Shown here: positions 30,301-39,560 of the stretch, piece after piece
How positions within the stretch are numbered: the first letter of the stretch is position 1
Layout of the letters: each line of letters begins with the position of its first letter
Notes under the pieces: model-generated
Database searches by the model: none
What the model saw: only the letters and a program-made list of their open reading frames with translations
What the model was told of the DNA's origin: nothing
Made by a program: the position numbers and the translations under genes
Assembly (NCBI RefSeq): GCF_000378605.1
Contig: NZ_KB905155.1
Span: forward strand, 1,206,416 to 1,270,415
Source: Thioalkalivibrio sp. ALJ21
GTDB lineage: Bacteria > Pseudomonadota > Gammaproteobacteria > Ectothiorhodospirales > Ectothiorhodospiraceae
Direction of reading: 5' to 3'
DNA: 64,000 bases

Positions 30301-30881
30301 GTGTCGTCTACGCCATCCTCGCGATCGGCGGTCTGGCCGCCGCGTTCGGACTGATCCTCGGCTTTGCCGCCCAGCGCTTTCGCGTCGAACAGGACCCGGT
30401 CGTGGACCAGATCGACGCCCTGCTGCCGCAAACCCAGTGCGGACAATGCTCCTACCCCGGCTGCCGCCCCTATGCCGAGGCGATCGCCGCGGGCGAGGCC
30501 GACATCAACCGCTGCCCCCCCGGTGGCCAGGCCACGGTTCAGGCGCTGGCGGACCTGCTGGACCGCGAGCCGACTCCGCTGGAGGAAGAGGAACAGGAAA
30601 AGGCCGTCGCGGTGATCGACGAGAACATCTGCATCGGCTGCACCCTGTGCATCCAGGCCTGCCCGGTGGACGCGATCCTGGGCGCGGCCAAGCAGATGCA
30701 CACCGTGATCGAGGAAGAGTGCACCGGCTGCGAACTGTGCATCGAGCCCTGCCCGGTCGACTGCATCGACATGGTGCCGATCCAGACCGACATCACCGAA
30801 TGGCGCTGGGCGGAGCCCGAGCCCTCGCCCATCGAGCGGCCCATACACGCGATTGCGGACGTCTCGCGCGGCGGGCACTAA
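30297..30881 (+). CDS. rsxB: Rnf/Rsx complex subunit B, ferredoxin-like
   Basis: 194 residues: an N-terminal membrane anchor, a CxxCxxxxC-type cluster domain ([15 protein letters not shown]) and two ferredoxin CxxCxxCxxxCP motifs ([12 protein letters not shown] and [12 protein letters not shown]). Starts with GTG at 30297, overlapping the rsxA stop. Delivers electrons from ferredoxin to the rest of the complex. Somewhat longer acidic linker than in E. coli. Confidence 0.97.
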   Translation: MSVVYAILAIGGLAAAFGLILGFAAQRFRVEQDPVVDQIDALLPQTQCGQCSYPGCRPYAEAIAAGEADINRCPPGGQATVQALADLLDREPTPLEEEEQEKAVAVIDENICIGCTLCIQACPVDAILGAAKQMHTVIEEECTGCELCIEPCPVDCIDMVPIQTDITEWRWAEPEPSPIERPIHAIADVSRGGH

Positions 30882-30913
30882 GCCCCGCACCCGCGAAACG
30901 TTAGAATACGCCG

Positions 30914-32539
30914 ATGCAGCTGCACCGCTTCCATGGAGGCCTGAAACTGGCCGACGAGACCGAGGCCAGTACCGCCGATCCGGTGCTGGTGATGGGCGTG
31001 CCTGCAAAACTGACGGTGCCGCTCGGCCAGCATATCGGCGAGGCGACCGAGGCCTGTGTCCAGGTCGGCGATCACGTCACCAAGGGCCAGCGCATTGGCC
31101 AGTCCAAGGGCTACATCGCGGCGCACGTGCACGCGCCCACCTCCGGGAAGGTGGTCGATATCGACCTGTACCCGGTCCCCCACCCCTCGGGCCTCAATGC
31201 CCCCTGCGTGGTAATCGAGCCCGATGGGCACGACGAATGGGGCGATGCCCGCATGGAACCCTGGCTGGACTGGGATACCCGCGATCTGCGCGCGCTGCGC
31301 CAGCGCCTGCGCGCCGGGGGCATCGTCGGGCTGGGTGGCGCGGCCTTCCCCACCGCGGTCAAGCTTAACCCGCGCGCCGGTCAGCGCATCCACACACTGA
31401 TCGTCAACGGGGCGGAATGCGAGCCCTACATCAGCGCCGACGACATGCTGCTGCGCACCGCCCCCGAGGCGGTATTCGAAGGGATTCGCATCACCGCCCG
31501 CCTGCTGGGCGTGGAACGCGTGCTGTTCGCGGTCGAGGACAACATGCCGGAGGCGATGCGCTCGCTGACCGAGACCCTGCCGACCGAGCTGCGCGACCTG
31601 ATCGAGCTGGTATCGGTCCCCTCGATCTATCCCACCGGGGGCGAACGCCAGCTGATCAAGGTACTGACCGGCCAGGAGGTCCCGAGCGGCGGCCTGCCCG
31701 CAGATCTCGGGATGGTTTGCCACAACCCGGGCACCTTCAAGGCGATCTGCGACACGGTGATCCAGGGCCGCCCGCTGCTGTCGCGCATCGTCACGGTCAC
31801 CGGCCCCGGCGTGAAACACCCGCGCAACGTGGAGGCTCTGCTTGGCACCCCGTTCGCCGACGTGATCGAGGCGGCCGGCGGCTATGCCGAAGGCGTCGAC
31901 CGGCTGGTGATGGGCGGCCCGATGATGGGCTTCGCGGTCCATGACGACTCCATCCCGGTGATCAAGGCCACCAACTGCCTGCTCGCCACACGTCCCCAGG
32001 ACACGCCCGCACCCGGCCCGGTCATGCCCTGCATCCGCTGCGCCGAGTGCGCGGCCGTCTGCCCGGCCCAGTTGCTGCCGCAACAGCTGTACTGGCAGGC
32101 AAAGGCGAAGGACTTTGACGCGATCCAGGACTACGGGCTGTTCGACTGCATCGAATGCGGCTGCTGCGCCTATGTCTGCCCCAGCAATATCCCGCTGGTG
32201 CAGTACTACCGCTATGCCAAGAACGAGATCTGGGCGCGCGAGAAGGAACGCCACAAGTCGGACATCGCGCGCGAGCGTTACGAGTTCCGCCAGGAGCGCA
32301 TCGAGCGCGAGGAGCGCGAGAAGGCCGAGCGCCTGGCGAAGAAGAAGGCCGCGCTAAAGAACAAGGAAGCCGACGGCGACAAGCAGGCCGCGATCCAGGC
32401 GGCACTGGAACGCGCGCAGAAGAAAAAGGCCGCCCGTGCGGAGGAGTCCGCGAAGGACAGCGATCAGGCGTCCGGCTCGGAGACGACCGGCGAGGAAACC
32501 TCCACGACAGACAACACCCGGGACGGGGACGGCCGCTGA
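30914..32539 (+). CDS. rsxC: Rnf/Rsx complex subunit C, NADH-binding
   Basis: 541-residue peripheral subunit carrying the NADH/FMN-binding Nqo1-like domain (GLGGAAFPTAVKL, NGAECEPYIS) and two [4Fe-4S] binding sites, C373/C376/C379/C383 and C412/C415/C418/C422. A long charged C-terminal tail rich in Glu, Lys and Arg (from residue ~445) replaces the repeat-rich tail of E. coli RsxC. Its stop shares one base with the rsxD start. Confidence 0.97.
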   Translation: MQLHRFHGGLKLADETEASTADPVLVMGVPAKLTVPLGQHIGEATEACVQVGDHVTKGQRIGQSKGYIAAHVHAPTSGKVVDIDLYPVPHPSGLNAPCVVIEPDGHDEWGDARMEPWLDWDTRDLRALRQRLRAGGIVGLGGAAFPTAVKLNPRAGQRIHTLIVNGAECEPYISADDMLLRTAPEAVFEGIRITARLLGVERVLFAVEDNMPEAMRSLTETLPTELRDLIELVSVPSIYPTGGERQLIKVLTGQEVPSGGLPADLGMVCHNPGTFKAICDTVIQGRPLLSRIVTVTGPGVKHPRNVEALLGTPFADVIEAAGGYAEGVDRLVMGGPMMGFAVHDDSIPVIKATNCLLATRPQDTPAPGPVMPCIRCAECAAVCPAQLLPQQLYWQAKAKDFDAIQDYGLFDCIECGCCAYVCPSNIPLVQYYRYAKNEIWAREKERHKSDIARERYEFRQERIEREEREKAERLAKKKAALKNKEADGDKQAAIQAALERAQKKKAARAEESAKDSDQASGSETTGEETSTTDNTRDGDGR

Positions 32540-33600
32540 TGCGTTTTCGCACGCAATCCTCCCCCCATGTGATCCCCGCGCACTCCGTAGGCGGCGTCAT
32601 GCAGCAGGTGCTGATGGCACTGGTGCCCGGCACCCTGGCGATGACCTGGTTCTTCGGCTGGGGCGTGCTGGTCAACGTGCTGCTGGGCGTGCTGTTCGCG
32701 GTGGCCTTCGAGGCGGCGATGGTCGCCGCGCGCAAGCGGCCCGTCATGGCAACACTGGCGGACAACTCCGCGATCGTCACCGGCTGGCTGTTCGCGCTGG
32801 CGATCCCGCCACTGGCGCCGTTCTGGGTCACGCTGATCGGCATTGCATTCGCGATCATTGTCGCCAAGCACCTGTACGGCGGGCTGGGCTACAACCCGTT
32901 CAACCCCGCGATGGTCGGCTATGTCGTCGTGCTGGTCTCGTTCCCGCGCGAAATGGCGCTCTGGCCGGCCCCCAGCACGCTGCCGGAATCCCCGCTGACC
33001 CTGCTGCAGACCCTGCAGACCGTCCTGACCGGCAGCCTCCCCGGCGCCCAGGCGTGGGACGCGGTGACCCGCGCCACCCCGCTCGACGCGATGCGCGAGG
33101 GGCTGGTCTCCGGACGCACGGTCGGCGAGATCACGGCCAGCCCGCTGTTCGGCAGCTTCACCGAGACCGGCTGGGAATGGGTCGGCAACTTCTTCCTGCT
33201 CGGCGGGCTGTACCTGCTGTTCCGCCGCATCATCCACTGGCACATCCCCGTGGCGGTCATCCTGGGTGTGGCCATCCCGGCCGGCTTCTTCTGGCTGCTG
33301 GATCCAGATTCGTTCGCCTCGCCCGCCTTCCACGTGTTCTCCGGGGCGGTGATCATCGGGGCCTTCTTTATCGCCACCGATCCGGTCTCCGCGTCCACCA
33401 CCCCACTTGGCCGCATCCTCTACGGGGCCGGGATCGGCGTGCTGATCTTTGTAATCCGGACCTGGGGCGGCTATCCAGACGCGGTGGCCTTCGCCGTGCT
33501 GTTGATGAATATGGTCGCCCCGACGCTCGACCACCTGACGCGACCTCGAATCTTCGGGCGCACCCGCGGCGGGCCGCCGCCAGGGGACGATCGTGCTTGA
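32539..33600 (+). CDS. rsxD: Rnf/Rsx complex subunit D, flavin-bearing membrane subunit
   Basis: 353-residue membrane protein that carries covalent FMN. The flavinylation site, normally D-x-x-[ST]-G-A-T, reads DAVTRATP, with Arg178 in place of Gly and the acceptor Thr180 kept. Multiple membrane helices and the motif ADNSAIVTGWLFALAIPP are conserved. Overlaps rsxC by one base and rsxG by 8. Confidence 0.96.
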   Translation: MRFRTQSSPHVIPAHSVGGVMQQVLMALVPGTLAMTWFFGWGVLVNVLLGVLFAVAFEAAMVAARKRPVMATLADNSAIVTGWLFALAIPPLAPFWVTLIGIAFAIIVAKHLYGGLGYNPFNPAMVGYVVVLVSFPREMALWPAPSTLPESPLTLLQTLQTVLTGSLPGAQAWDAVTRATPLDAMREGLVSGRTVGEITASPLFGSFTETGWEWVGNFFLLGGLYLLFRRIIHWHIPVAVILGVAIPAGFFWLLDPDSFASPAFHVFSGAVIIGAFFIATDPVSASTTPLGRILYGAGIGVLIFVIRTWGGYPDAVAFAVLLMNMVAPTLDHLTRPRIFGRTRGGPPPGDDRA

Positions 33601-34261
33601 CCTGAAGCCGCGCGACATCCTGATTGCCACCGTCCTGCTGGCCGGATTTGCGGCGGCCGGCGCGGGGCTGGTCGCGCTGGTGCAGGAAGGCACCGAGGCG
33701 CGCATCGCGGACAACCGCATGGAGGTCAACCGCAACCGCATCGCGGAACTTACCGGCGACCTCGATTACGCCAATGACCCGGTGCACGACACGGTGGCCC
33801 TGAGCGACGAGCGTCTGGGCGGCGACAACCTGCCCGCGTGGTTCGCACGCGACGCAGACGACAATGTCATGGGCATCGTGTTCTCGGCGGTCGCACGGGA
33901 CGGCTACAGCGGCAACATCCATCTGCTGATCGGCGTGGACCGCGACGGCGAACTGCTGGGCGTACGCGTCTCCAGCCACCGCGAGACGCCGGGGCTGGGC
34001 GATGCGATCGAGGCCGAACGCTCCGACTGGATCCACGGCTTCGAGGGCCGTTCCCTGGGCGACCCCTCGCCCGGCGACTGGGCGGTGCGCCGCGATGGCG
34101 GCGTGTTCGACCAGTTCACCGGAGCCACCATTACCCCGCGTGCGGTGGTTCGCGCCGTCCGCCGCACACTGGAATACTTCGACGACTACCGCGACGACCT
34201 GCTCTCGACCTCGCCGGAGGAAGAGGAAGGCGCGGTGGTCGAACCGATAGGGAACGACTGA
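33593..34261 (+). CDS. rsxG: Rnf/Rsx complex subunit G, FMN-binding
   Basis: 222-residue periplasmic subunit with an N-terminal membrane anchor ([20 protein letters not shown]) and FMN_bind domain. The covalent FMN threonine is T179 in [10 protein letters not shown], a canonical site. [12 protein letters not shown] is the other family signature. The C-terminus is acidic ([10 protein letters not shown]), in line with a halophile. Overlaps rsxD by 8 bases. Confidence 0.97.
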   Translation: MLDLKPRDILIATVLLAGFAAAGAGLVALVQEGTEARIADNRMEVNRNRIAELTGDLDYANDPVHDTVALSDERLGGDNLPAWFARDADDNVMGIVFSAVARDGYSGNIHLLIGVDRDGELLGVRVSSHRETPGLGDAIEAERSDWIHGFEGRSLGDPSPGDWAVRRDGGVFDQFTGATITPRAVVRAVRRTLEYFDDYRDDLLSTSPEEEEGAVVEPIGND

Positions 34262-34287
34262 TCCATGTACTCGGAACAGGACGACCG

Positions 34288-34980
34288 ATGAACCCGACCC
34301 TGACCGACATCATTCGCGACGGCTTGTGGAACAACAACCCGGGCCTGGTCCAGCTGCTGGGTCTGTGCCCGCTGCTGGCGATCTCCGGGACGATGGTCAA
34401 CGCCATCGGCCTGGGCATCGCGACCACCCTGACGCTGCTGCTGTCGAACGTCCTGGTCTCGTTGATCCGCCGCCACGCCCGCCCGGAGATCCGTATCCCG
34501 GTGTACGTGCTGATCATCGCCTCGATCGTGACCGCGATCGAGCTGGCGATGAACGCCTGGTTCCACGGCCTGTTCCTGATTCTCGGCATTTTCATCCCGC
34601 TGATCGTGACCAACTGCGCGATCATCGGTCGCGCGGAGGCCTTTGCCTCGCGCAACTCCGTCCCGCGCGCCGCGCTGGACGGGCTGATGATGGGGCTGGG
34701 CTTTACCGGGGTACTGATTGCGCTGGGCGCGCTGCGCGAGGTCCTCGGCCAGGGCACGCTGATGGACAACGCCCACCTGCTGTTCGGCGAGTGGGGGCAC
34801 GCGATGACCATCCAGATCTATCCGTCCGAACACGGGTTCCTGCTGGCCCTGCTGCCGCCGGGCGCGTTCATGGCCATGGGGCTGCTGATTGCCGCCAAGA
34901 ACTGGATCGACCAGCACACGGCGACCGAGCCGGAACCCGCTGCCGACGAATCCCGCGCCGAGGCCTCCGAAACCACCTGA
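34288..34980 (+). CDS. rsxE: Rnf/Rsx complex subunit E
   Basis: 230-residue membrane subunit paralogous to RsxA, with six helices and the conserved cysteine motifs [15 protein letters not shown] and [15 protein letters not shown]. The last 25 residues are an acidic tail. It closes the rsxABCDGE operon; nth, often the next gene, is not present. Confidence 0.97.
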   Translation: MNPTLTDIIRDGLWNNNPGLVQLLGLCPLLAISGTMVNAIGLGIATTLTLLLSNVLVSLIRRHARPEIRIPVYVLIIASIVTAIELAMNAWFHGLFLILGIFIPLIVTNCAIIGRAEAFASRNSVPRAALDGLMMGLGFTGVLIALGALREVLGQGTLMDNAHLLFGEWGHAMTIQIYPSEHGFLLALLPPGAFMAMGLLIAAKNWIDQHTATEPEPAADESRAEASETT

Positions 34981-35008
34981 CCCCGCGTAGCACGCAGCAC
35001 CCATAACG

Positions 35009-35042
35009 AAAAACGCCCCACCGGGGCGCTCCGGCGGGGCGT
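35009..35042 (-). terminator. Intrinsic terminator for the yjfB-like gene, possibly bidirectional
   Basis: ACGCCCC (35013-35019) pairs with GGGGCGT (35036-35042), with an inner CCGG/CCGG pair; on the minus strand it is followed by TTTTT (35009-35013). It sits downstream of the minus-strand gene at 35063 and right after rsxE, so it can serve both convergent units. Confidence 0.75.
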
Positions 35043-35062
35043 CGGGGTGACCGTATGGGCAA

Positions 35063-35275
35063 TCAGGCGGTCGTGTCGACGTTATTGCCCACATGGTCGG
35101 GCAGGCCCTGGGAGGTCGCCTGCATCTCGCTGATGTTCGGCATGGCCTGCAACAAGCCCTGTGCCGCCATCTCTTCCGATTCCATGGCCTTCTTCTGCAC
35201 TGCCACATCCTTTTGCATGGCAATGTTCTGCTGGCTCATCTGCGTGGCCTGGCTGGCAATCGCACTGGCATCCAT
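35063..35275 (-). CDS. YjfB-like putative motility protein
   Basis: 70-residue protein of the YjfB family (PF14070, described as putative motility protein): N-terminal MDASAIASQATQMSQQNIAM, then a helix with VAVQKKAMESEEMAAQGLLQ and a short polar tail. No flagellar genes are nearby. The family is named from association with motility genes and its biochemical role is unknown. Confidence 0.75.
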   Translation of the reverse strand: MDASAIASQATQMSQQNIAMQKDVAVQKKAMESEEMAAQGLLQAMPNISEMQATSQGLPDHVGNNVDTTA

Positions 35276-35367
35276 CGTTCACTCCTGATTCGAATGTAGA
35301 ACCAGCCCGCCGGGCGCATTCTGCGTCAATTCGGACCTGGCTCTCCCGGGGTGACGACCACGAATGC

Positions 35368-35985
35368 TCAGACTTGAGAGTTCGCCTCGATTTTTTTCGG
35401 CTGGGCGGCGAAGCGCCGCATAACCCCGCGCGACTCGCGATCCTCGGCCTCGATTGCGAACCCGGCGCGCTCTACCGCCGCCTCGGTATCACGGTTCGGG
35501 TGGCAACCCCCGGTCACACAGGTCCAGGTCGGCTGCACGCGATCCTGCAACCAGGCCAGGCTCGGGCGCGGGTGCCGCACATGCTCGAGCATGCGCAACT
35601 GACCCTCGGCGCCCAGGACACGGCGGATCTCCGCCAGCCCCCGCTCCGGATCCTGAACCGAACAGAACACCAGTCCCGACACAACCGTGTCGAACCGTGC
35701 ATCGGCAAATGGCAATGCCTCGGCCCGGGCGACCACAAAAAGCGTCCCGGGTGCGCGATCGCGCGCCCGACGCAGGGCCGCCAGGTCTGGATCGAGCGCG
35801 ACGACCTGCGTCGGCGAGGAATACAGGGGAAGATTGCGGCCCGTGCCACAGCCCAGTTCGAGGACTCGGCCCCGTGCCCCCATAACCAGACGGCGGCGCC
35901 AGCCACGGAAACCAAGCGCGTCCGCCAGCCCCATCAGGGCGTCATAAAGCCAGGGAATCTGTTCCACTCCGCGCATGGAAACCAT
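35368..35985 (-). CDS. Class I SAM-dependent methyltransferase, UbiE-like fold
   Basis: About 205 residues. SAM-binding motif I is VLELGCGTGRNLPLY; motif II VVALDPDLAALRRA; then ALPFADARFDTVVSGLVFCSV and LRMLEHVRH. It resembles the METTL7/UbiE-like Methyltransf_11 group. The ATG at 35985 (or 35976) begins just before MRGVEQIPWLYDALMG, where homology starts; the longer frame to 36096 crosses a possible RNA gene on the other strand. Substrate not known. Confidence 0.85.
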   Translation of the reverse strand: MVSMRGVEQIPWLYDALMGLADALGFRGWRRRLVMGARGRVLELGCGTGRNLPLYSSPTQVVALDPDLAALRRARDRAPGTLFVVARAEALPFADARFDTVVSGLVFCSVQDPERGLAEIRRVLGAEGQLRMLEHVRHPRPSLAWLQDRVQPTWTCVTGGCHPNRDTEAAVERAGFAIEAEDRESRGVMRRFAAQPKKIEANSQV

Positions 35986-36035
35986 TGTACGCGCCGCAAA
36001 ATGTGAACGCGTTGGCGTGATACCCGGATCCGAAA

Positions 36036-36186
36036 GGAACCTGTGGGCAACACCCCTGTCCACCGAGGCAAGAGCGGATAAATCGGCGCCTGGCAACGGC
36101 TGCCGCAGTTCCGCCGTTCAGACTCGAAGACTCCATCACACGGTTGTCTGAACGTTCGGCCCGGACTCCCACCGGGCCATTTTTTT
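36036..36186 (+). ncRNA. Candidate structured RNA or leader ending in an intrinsic terminator
   Basis: In a 310-bp gap, three nested features point the same way: a closing stem GGAACCTG (36036-36043) with CAGTTCC (36106-36112), a perfect 8-bp stem GTTCAGAC (36116-36123) with GTCTGAAC (36146-36153), and a terminator GGCCCGG/CCGGGCC (36158-36178) followed by seven Ts. The only plus-strand gene it could serve is the permease starting 110 bp later, so it is either a stand-alone small RNA or an attenuator. It does not resemble 6S, tmRNA, 4.5S or RNase P RNA. Confidence 0.4.
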
Positions 36187-36295
36187 GCCCGGGCATCACC
36201 GCAACACCAGAAAACGCCGAGCTAACGCTACATGAGCCCCATCACTGCTCGGCTGTTACGATCGTTCGCTTTTGCGATCAGGGCGCAGAGGCACC

Positions 36296-38032
36296 GTGAG
36301 CCAACCTTCCCAATCGAAGATTCTCTACGAGGTGGATGATCATCCGCCTCCGGTCAAATGCACCATCAGCGCACTGCAAAGTCTGCTTCTGATCGCGCCG
36401 ACGATCATCGTCGCCCCCCTCATCCTCGCCCGCGCGACCGGACTGGACCTGGCCGCGACCCAGTGGACGGTGTTTGCCGCACTGATCGGCAGCGCCCTTG
36501 CCACCCTGATCCAGGTCCGCCGTGTCGGCCCGATCGGCTCCGGTTATCTGATCTTCATGGGCACCTCGACCGCCTATCTGGCCGTGGGGATCGAAGCCGC
36601 CATGGTCGGCGGCATGGCGCTGGTCGCCACCCTAGCGGTGCTGTCCGCGCCGGCCCAGTTTCTGTTTGCGCGTTATCTCGGGCTGTTCCGACGCATCATC
36701 ACGCCCACCGTAAGTGGCGTCGTGATCATGCTGGTGGTGCTCGGGGTGATCCCCTCCACGGCGGACATGATGCAGGGCGAGGGAGACTACGAGGGCACCT
36801 GGCAGGCGCTGGTGGTTGCACTGTTCACGCTCGGGCTCACGATTATTGTGGCAGTCTTCGGCGGACGCCTGCTGCGGCTGTGGGCCCCGATCATCGGCCT
36901 GGGCACCGGGATCGTGGTAGCCATCCTGTTCGGCATCACCGATTTTTCCGATGTAGCGGACGCCCGCTGGTTCGGCCTGCCGCCGCTGGAATGGCCGGGC
37001 TTTCACTTCGAATTCTCGCCCACCTGGTTCACGCTGCTTTTGACCTTCGCGATCGTGACCCTGGTCGGCGCCGTAGAGTCGATTGGCGACACCATGGTGG
37101 CACAGCGCAATTCCTATCGGACCCCTCGCAAGACCGACTACGACCGCGTACGCGGCGGCCTGTATGCGGACGGGCTGGGCAACATGATCGCCGGCAGCCT
37201 GGGCACCCTGCCCAACACGACCTACGGTATCGGTGTCTCGTCGATTGAACTGACTGGAATGGCGGCACGCCGAGTGGGCTACTACTTTGCCGGCTTCCTT
37301 GCCCTGATCGCACTGATCCCCAAGCTGAACATGCTGATGATCTCGCTTCCCGGGCCGGTCTTTGGGGCGTTTCTGCTGATTCTGCTGGCACTGCTGTTCG
37401 TCGCCGGCATCCGACTGTGCGCGCAGGATGGGCTGAACTACCAAAGCGGGCTGATTATCGGCGTGGCCTTCTCCACCGGTTTCATCTTCCAGAACCAGCT
37501 GTTTTTCCACCATCTGATTCCCGAGGCGCTCGGCCCCTTCCTCAACAATGGCGTCTCCACCGGCGGCACGGTCGCGGTCGCGCTCAGCATGATCTTCAAT
37601 CTGCGCCCACGTCCGCGCCGCCGGGCCACCTTCGCGCCCGAGAGCGACTCCCTGCCGCAGGTTCATGCAATGGCGCGGGAGTTCGGCGAAAGCCTGAGCC
37701 TGCCGGAAAAACAGTCGGTCAAGCTGCAGATCGCACTGGAAGAGGTCTTCATGCACCTGTCCGAACAGGCCGCACGCGAACCCGGGCGCAATCGTCCGGT
37801 GGACGTGCGCCTGGAACGCGAGGGCGAGACACTGGCAGTGGAGATGATCGACCGGACCGCGGCGGCCGAGGTCGACGAGGCCGCGTTGCGCCAGGCGCAA
37901 CAGTGGACGGCAAGCGACGAGCAGTCATTGCGCGAGCTGGGTCTGTACCTGCTGAACAGCCTCGCGCAGGACGTTCGCCACATGCGCATGGCCGGGGTCA
38001 ACTACATCTCTTTCAGTATCCCGCTGCGCTGA
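36296..38032 (+). CDS. NCS2 nucleobase permease fused to a C-terminal GHKL/anti-sigma-like domain
   Basis: 578 residues. Residues ~25-440 form a 14-helix NCS2 (uracil/xanthine) permease; the signature QRNSYRTP-x-TDYDRVRGGLYADGLG and the TYGIGVSSIELTG stretch near the substrate site are visible. Residues ~455-578 resemble the HATPase_c_2 domain of RsbW-type anti-sigma kinases (LQIALEEVFMHLSEQA, then LRELGLYLLNSL), but the ATP-binding N-box asparagine and DXGXG loop are not conserved. The GTG at 36296 has AGAGG upstream; a TTG at 36272 is less likely. Function of the added domain is unknown. Confidence 0.88.
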   Translation: MSQPSQSKILYEVDDHPPPVKCTISALQSLLLIAPTIIVAPLILARATGLDLAATQWTVFAALIGSALATLIQVRRVGPIGSGYLIFMGTSTAYLAVGIEAAMVGGMALVATLAVLSAPAQFLFARYLGLFRRIITPTVSGVVIMLVVLGVIPSTADMMQGEGDYEGTWQALVVALFTLGLTIIVAVFGGRLLRLWAPIIGLGTGIVVAILFGITDFSDVADARWFGLPPLEWPGFHFEFSPTWFTLLLTFAIVTLVGAVESIGDTMVAQRNSYRTPRKTDYDRVRGGLYADGLGNMIAGSLGTLPNTTYGIGVSSIELTGMAARRVGYYFAGFLALIALIPKLNMLMISLPGPVFGAFLLILLALLFVAGIRLCAQDGLNYQSGLIIGVAFSTGFIFQNQLFFHHLIPEALGPFLNNGVSTGGTVAVALSMIFNLRPRPRRRATFAPESDSLPQVHAMAREFGESLSLPEKQSVKLQIALEEVFMHLSEQAAREPGRNRPVDVRLEREGETLAVEMIDRTAAAEVDEAALRQAQQWTASDEQSLRELGLYLLNSLAQDVRHMRMAGVNYISFSIPLR

Positions 38033-38060
38033 GCCGCGCTGCGCGCCGGCGTTTCGGGGA

Positions 38061-38723
38061 TCAGTCGCGGGAGCCGTGGATCAGGTTCAGGAACTCGCGA
38101 CGGGTGCGCGCATCCTTGCGGAAGGCGCCCAGCATCACCGACGTCGCCATCGAGGAGTGCTGCTTCTCCACCCCGCGCATGGTCATGCACATGTGCTTGG
38201 CGTCCACGACCACACCCACGCCCTTGGCATCGGTCACCTGCATCAAGGCCTCGGCGATCTGCCGGGTCATGTTTTCCTGGATCTGCAGGCGCGCGGCGAA
38301 CATATCGACAATCCGCGCGATCTTGGAGAGGCCGATTACCTTGCCATTCGGCAGGTAGGCGACATGCACCTTGCCGATGATCGGCAACAGGTGGTGCTCG
38401 CACAGCGAGTACAGCTCGATATCGCGCAGTAGCACCATCTCGTCGTTATCAGAGCTGAACAACGCCCCGTTGACGATCGTGTCGAGATCCTGGTGATAGC
38501 CGCGGGTCAGGTACTGCATCGCCTTGGCCGCCCGCATCGGCGTATCCAGCAAACCCTCGCGGTTCGGGTCTTCATTCAGGCCGGCGAGGATCTCGCGGTA
38601 ATGACGGGCCAGCGCCTCGGGGGCCGGCAGCGGCCGCCCATCGGCGGCGCTGGTCACGGGTTCGTCCGCGGTACGGGCATCTGCTTGCATCGATAGGTCC
38701 TTGTTCTGTGCCATCTTCGGCAT
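38061..38723 (-). CDS. folE: GTP cyclohydrolase I
   Basis: 220-residue enzyme making dihydroneopterin triphosphate for folate and pterin synthesis. Zinc ligands sit in the CEHHLLP motif and in the later KHMCM segment; [20 protein letters not shown] and the [12 protein letters not shown]-terminus are canonical. It is the last gene of a minus-strand operon with a Gpx and a DUF3429 fusion, divergent from a cfa operon behind a CarH-like operator. folE is one of the light-induced genes in Pseudomonas putida, where pterins feed photolyase. Confidence 0.96.
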   Translation of the reverse strand: MPKMAQNKDLSMQADARTADEPVTSAADGRPLPAPEALARHYREILAGLNEDPNREGLLDTPMRAAKAMQYLTRGYHQDLDTIVNGALFSSDNDEMVLLRDIELYSLCEHHLLPIIGKVHVAYLPNGKVIGLSKIARIVDMFAARLQIQENMTRQIAEALMQVTDAKGVGVVVDAKHMCMTMRGVEKQHSSMATSVMLGAFRKDARTRREFLNLIHGSRD

Positions 38724-38744
38724 TCCTTGGGGCGTGCGGGCGCG

Positions 38745-39560
38745 TCAGCGCCCCATGATAACGGCCAGACCGGAGGCCAGCGATACGATGGCCCCCGCGG
38801 TCAGCACCAGGCGCATACCCAGGTACCCACGCGGCAACGGCCGCCCACGCAGGCTCAGGCGGTCCACCCACAGCGCCCCCAGAAACAGCGCGGCCAGGGT
38901 CATCAGTGCCTCGGGCAACGGTTGCAGCAACGCAAGCCAGGCGAGGATCGCCGGGACCACCGCCCACACAGGCGCCGACAGCGGGCCCACCCGGTGTTCG
39001 CGATCCGCCAGGTAAAGCCCCCAGTGGATCGCCCCGAGAAACGACAGGATGACGGCACCATAAAACGCCAGTGCCTCCAGTGCGAAAACCTGCCATTCCG
39101 GCTGGGCCATCCAGGCGCCGAAGCCCAGGGCCACAAAGGGGATCAGCCCTCCGTATCCCAGCACCTGCAGCATCGGTGCCGAAGCTTCCTGGGACTGTTG
39201 CGTTTGCCCTGCCCGTTCCGCGGCATCACGCGGACCTCGGCTGGACCCGGCCGCGACAGCTCGAGCGCCGAGGTATTCCCGCAACTCGGGGAGCCCCCCG
39301 ATTGCACCGTCCCGCGCAACGAAATAGGGCAACACATCGGCTCCGGTCGCATGCTGCAGGGCATGAAACTGCTCGCGGTTGTGAGCAGACCCCATACCCC
39401 ACTCCAGACACACCCAGCGACCGGGCAGCATCGCATCCAGCAAGGCTACGGCATCTCGCACATCGGACAGCCCGGAGGTGATCGCGACGACCTCGTGCTC
39501 GACCAGTGCCTCGCGCACCTCGGCAGGCCAGGCGGTCATGGTCTGGGCGGTGTCGTTCAT
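38745..39560 (-). CDS. Fusion of glutaredoxin-like domain and DUF3429 membrane domain
   Basis: 271 residues. The first ~95 (VREALVEHEVVAITSGLSD onward, with YFVARDGAIGGLPELREYLG) resemble a glutaredoxin, but the CXXC/CXXS cysteine is absent. After a Ser/Gln-rich linker, residues ~125-271 form five membrane helices of the DUF3429 (TMEM69-like) family, with GGLIPFVALGFGAWM and FLGAIHWG motifs. Starts with ATG at 39560 overlapping the gpx stop (ATGA). Role unknown; its partners suggest an oxidative or light-stress function. Confidence 0.8.
   Translation of the reverse strand: MNDTAQTMTAWPAEVREALVEHEVVAITSGLSDVRDAVALLDAMLPGRWVCLEWGMGSAHNREQFHALQHATGADVLPYFVARDGAIGGLPELREYLGARAVAAGSSRGPRDAAERAGQTQQSQEASAPMLQVLGYGGLIPFVALGFGAWMAQPEWQVFALEALAFYGAVILSFLGAIHWGLYLADREHRVGPLSAPVWAVVPAILAWLALLQPLPEALMTLAALFLGALWVDRLSLRGRPLPRGYLGMRLVLTAGAIVSLASGLAVIMGR

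Noticed and set aside
36036..36186. 6S RNA or tmRNA
   Set aside because: Conserved 6S bubble sequences and the tmRNA tag and tRNA-like ends are not found.
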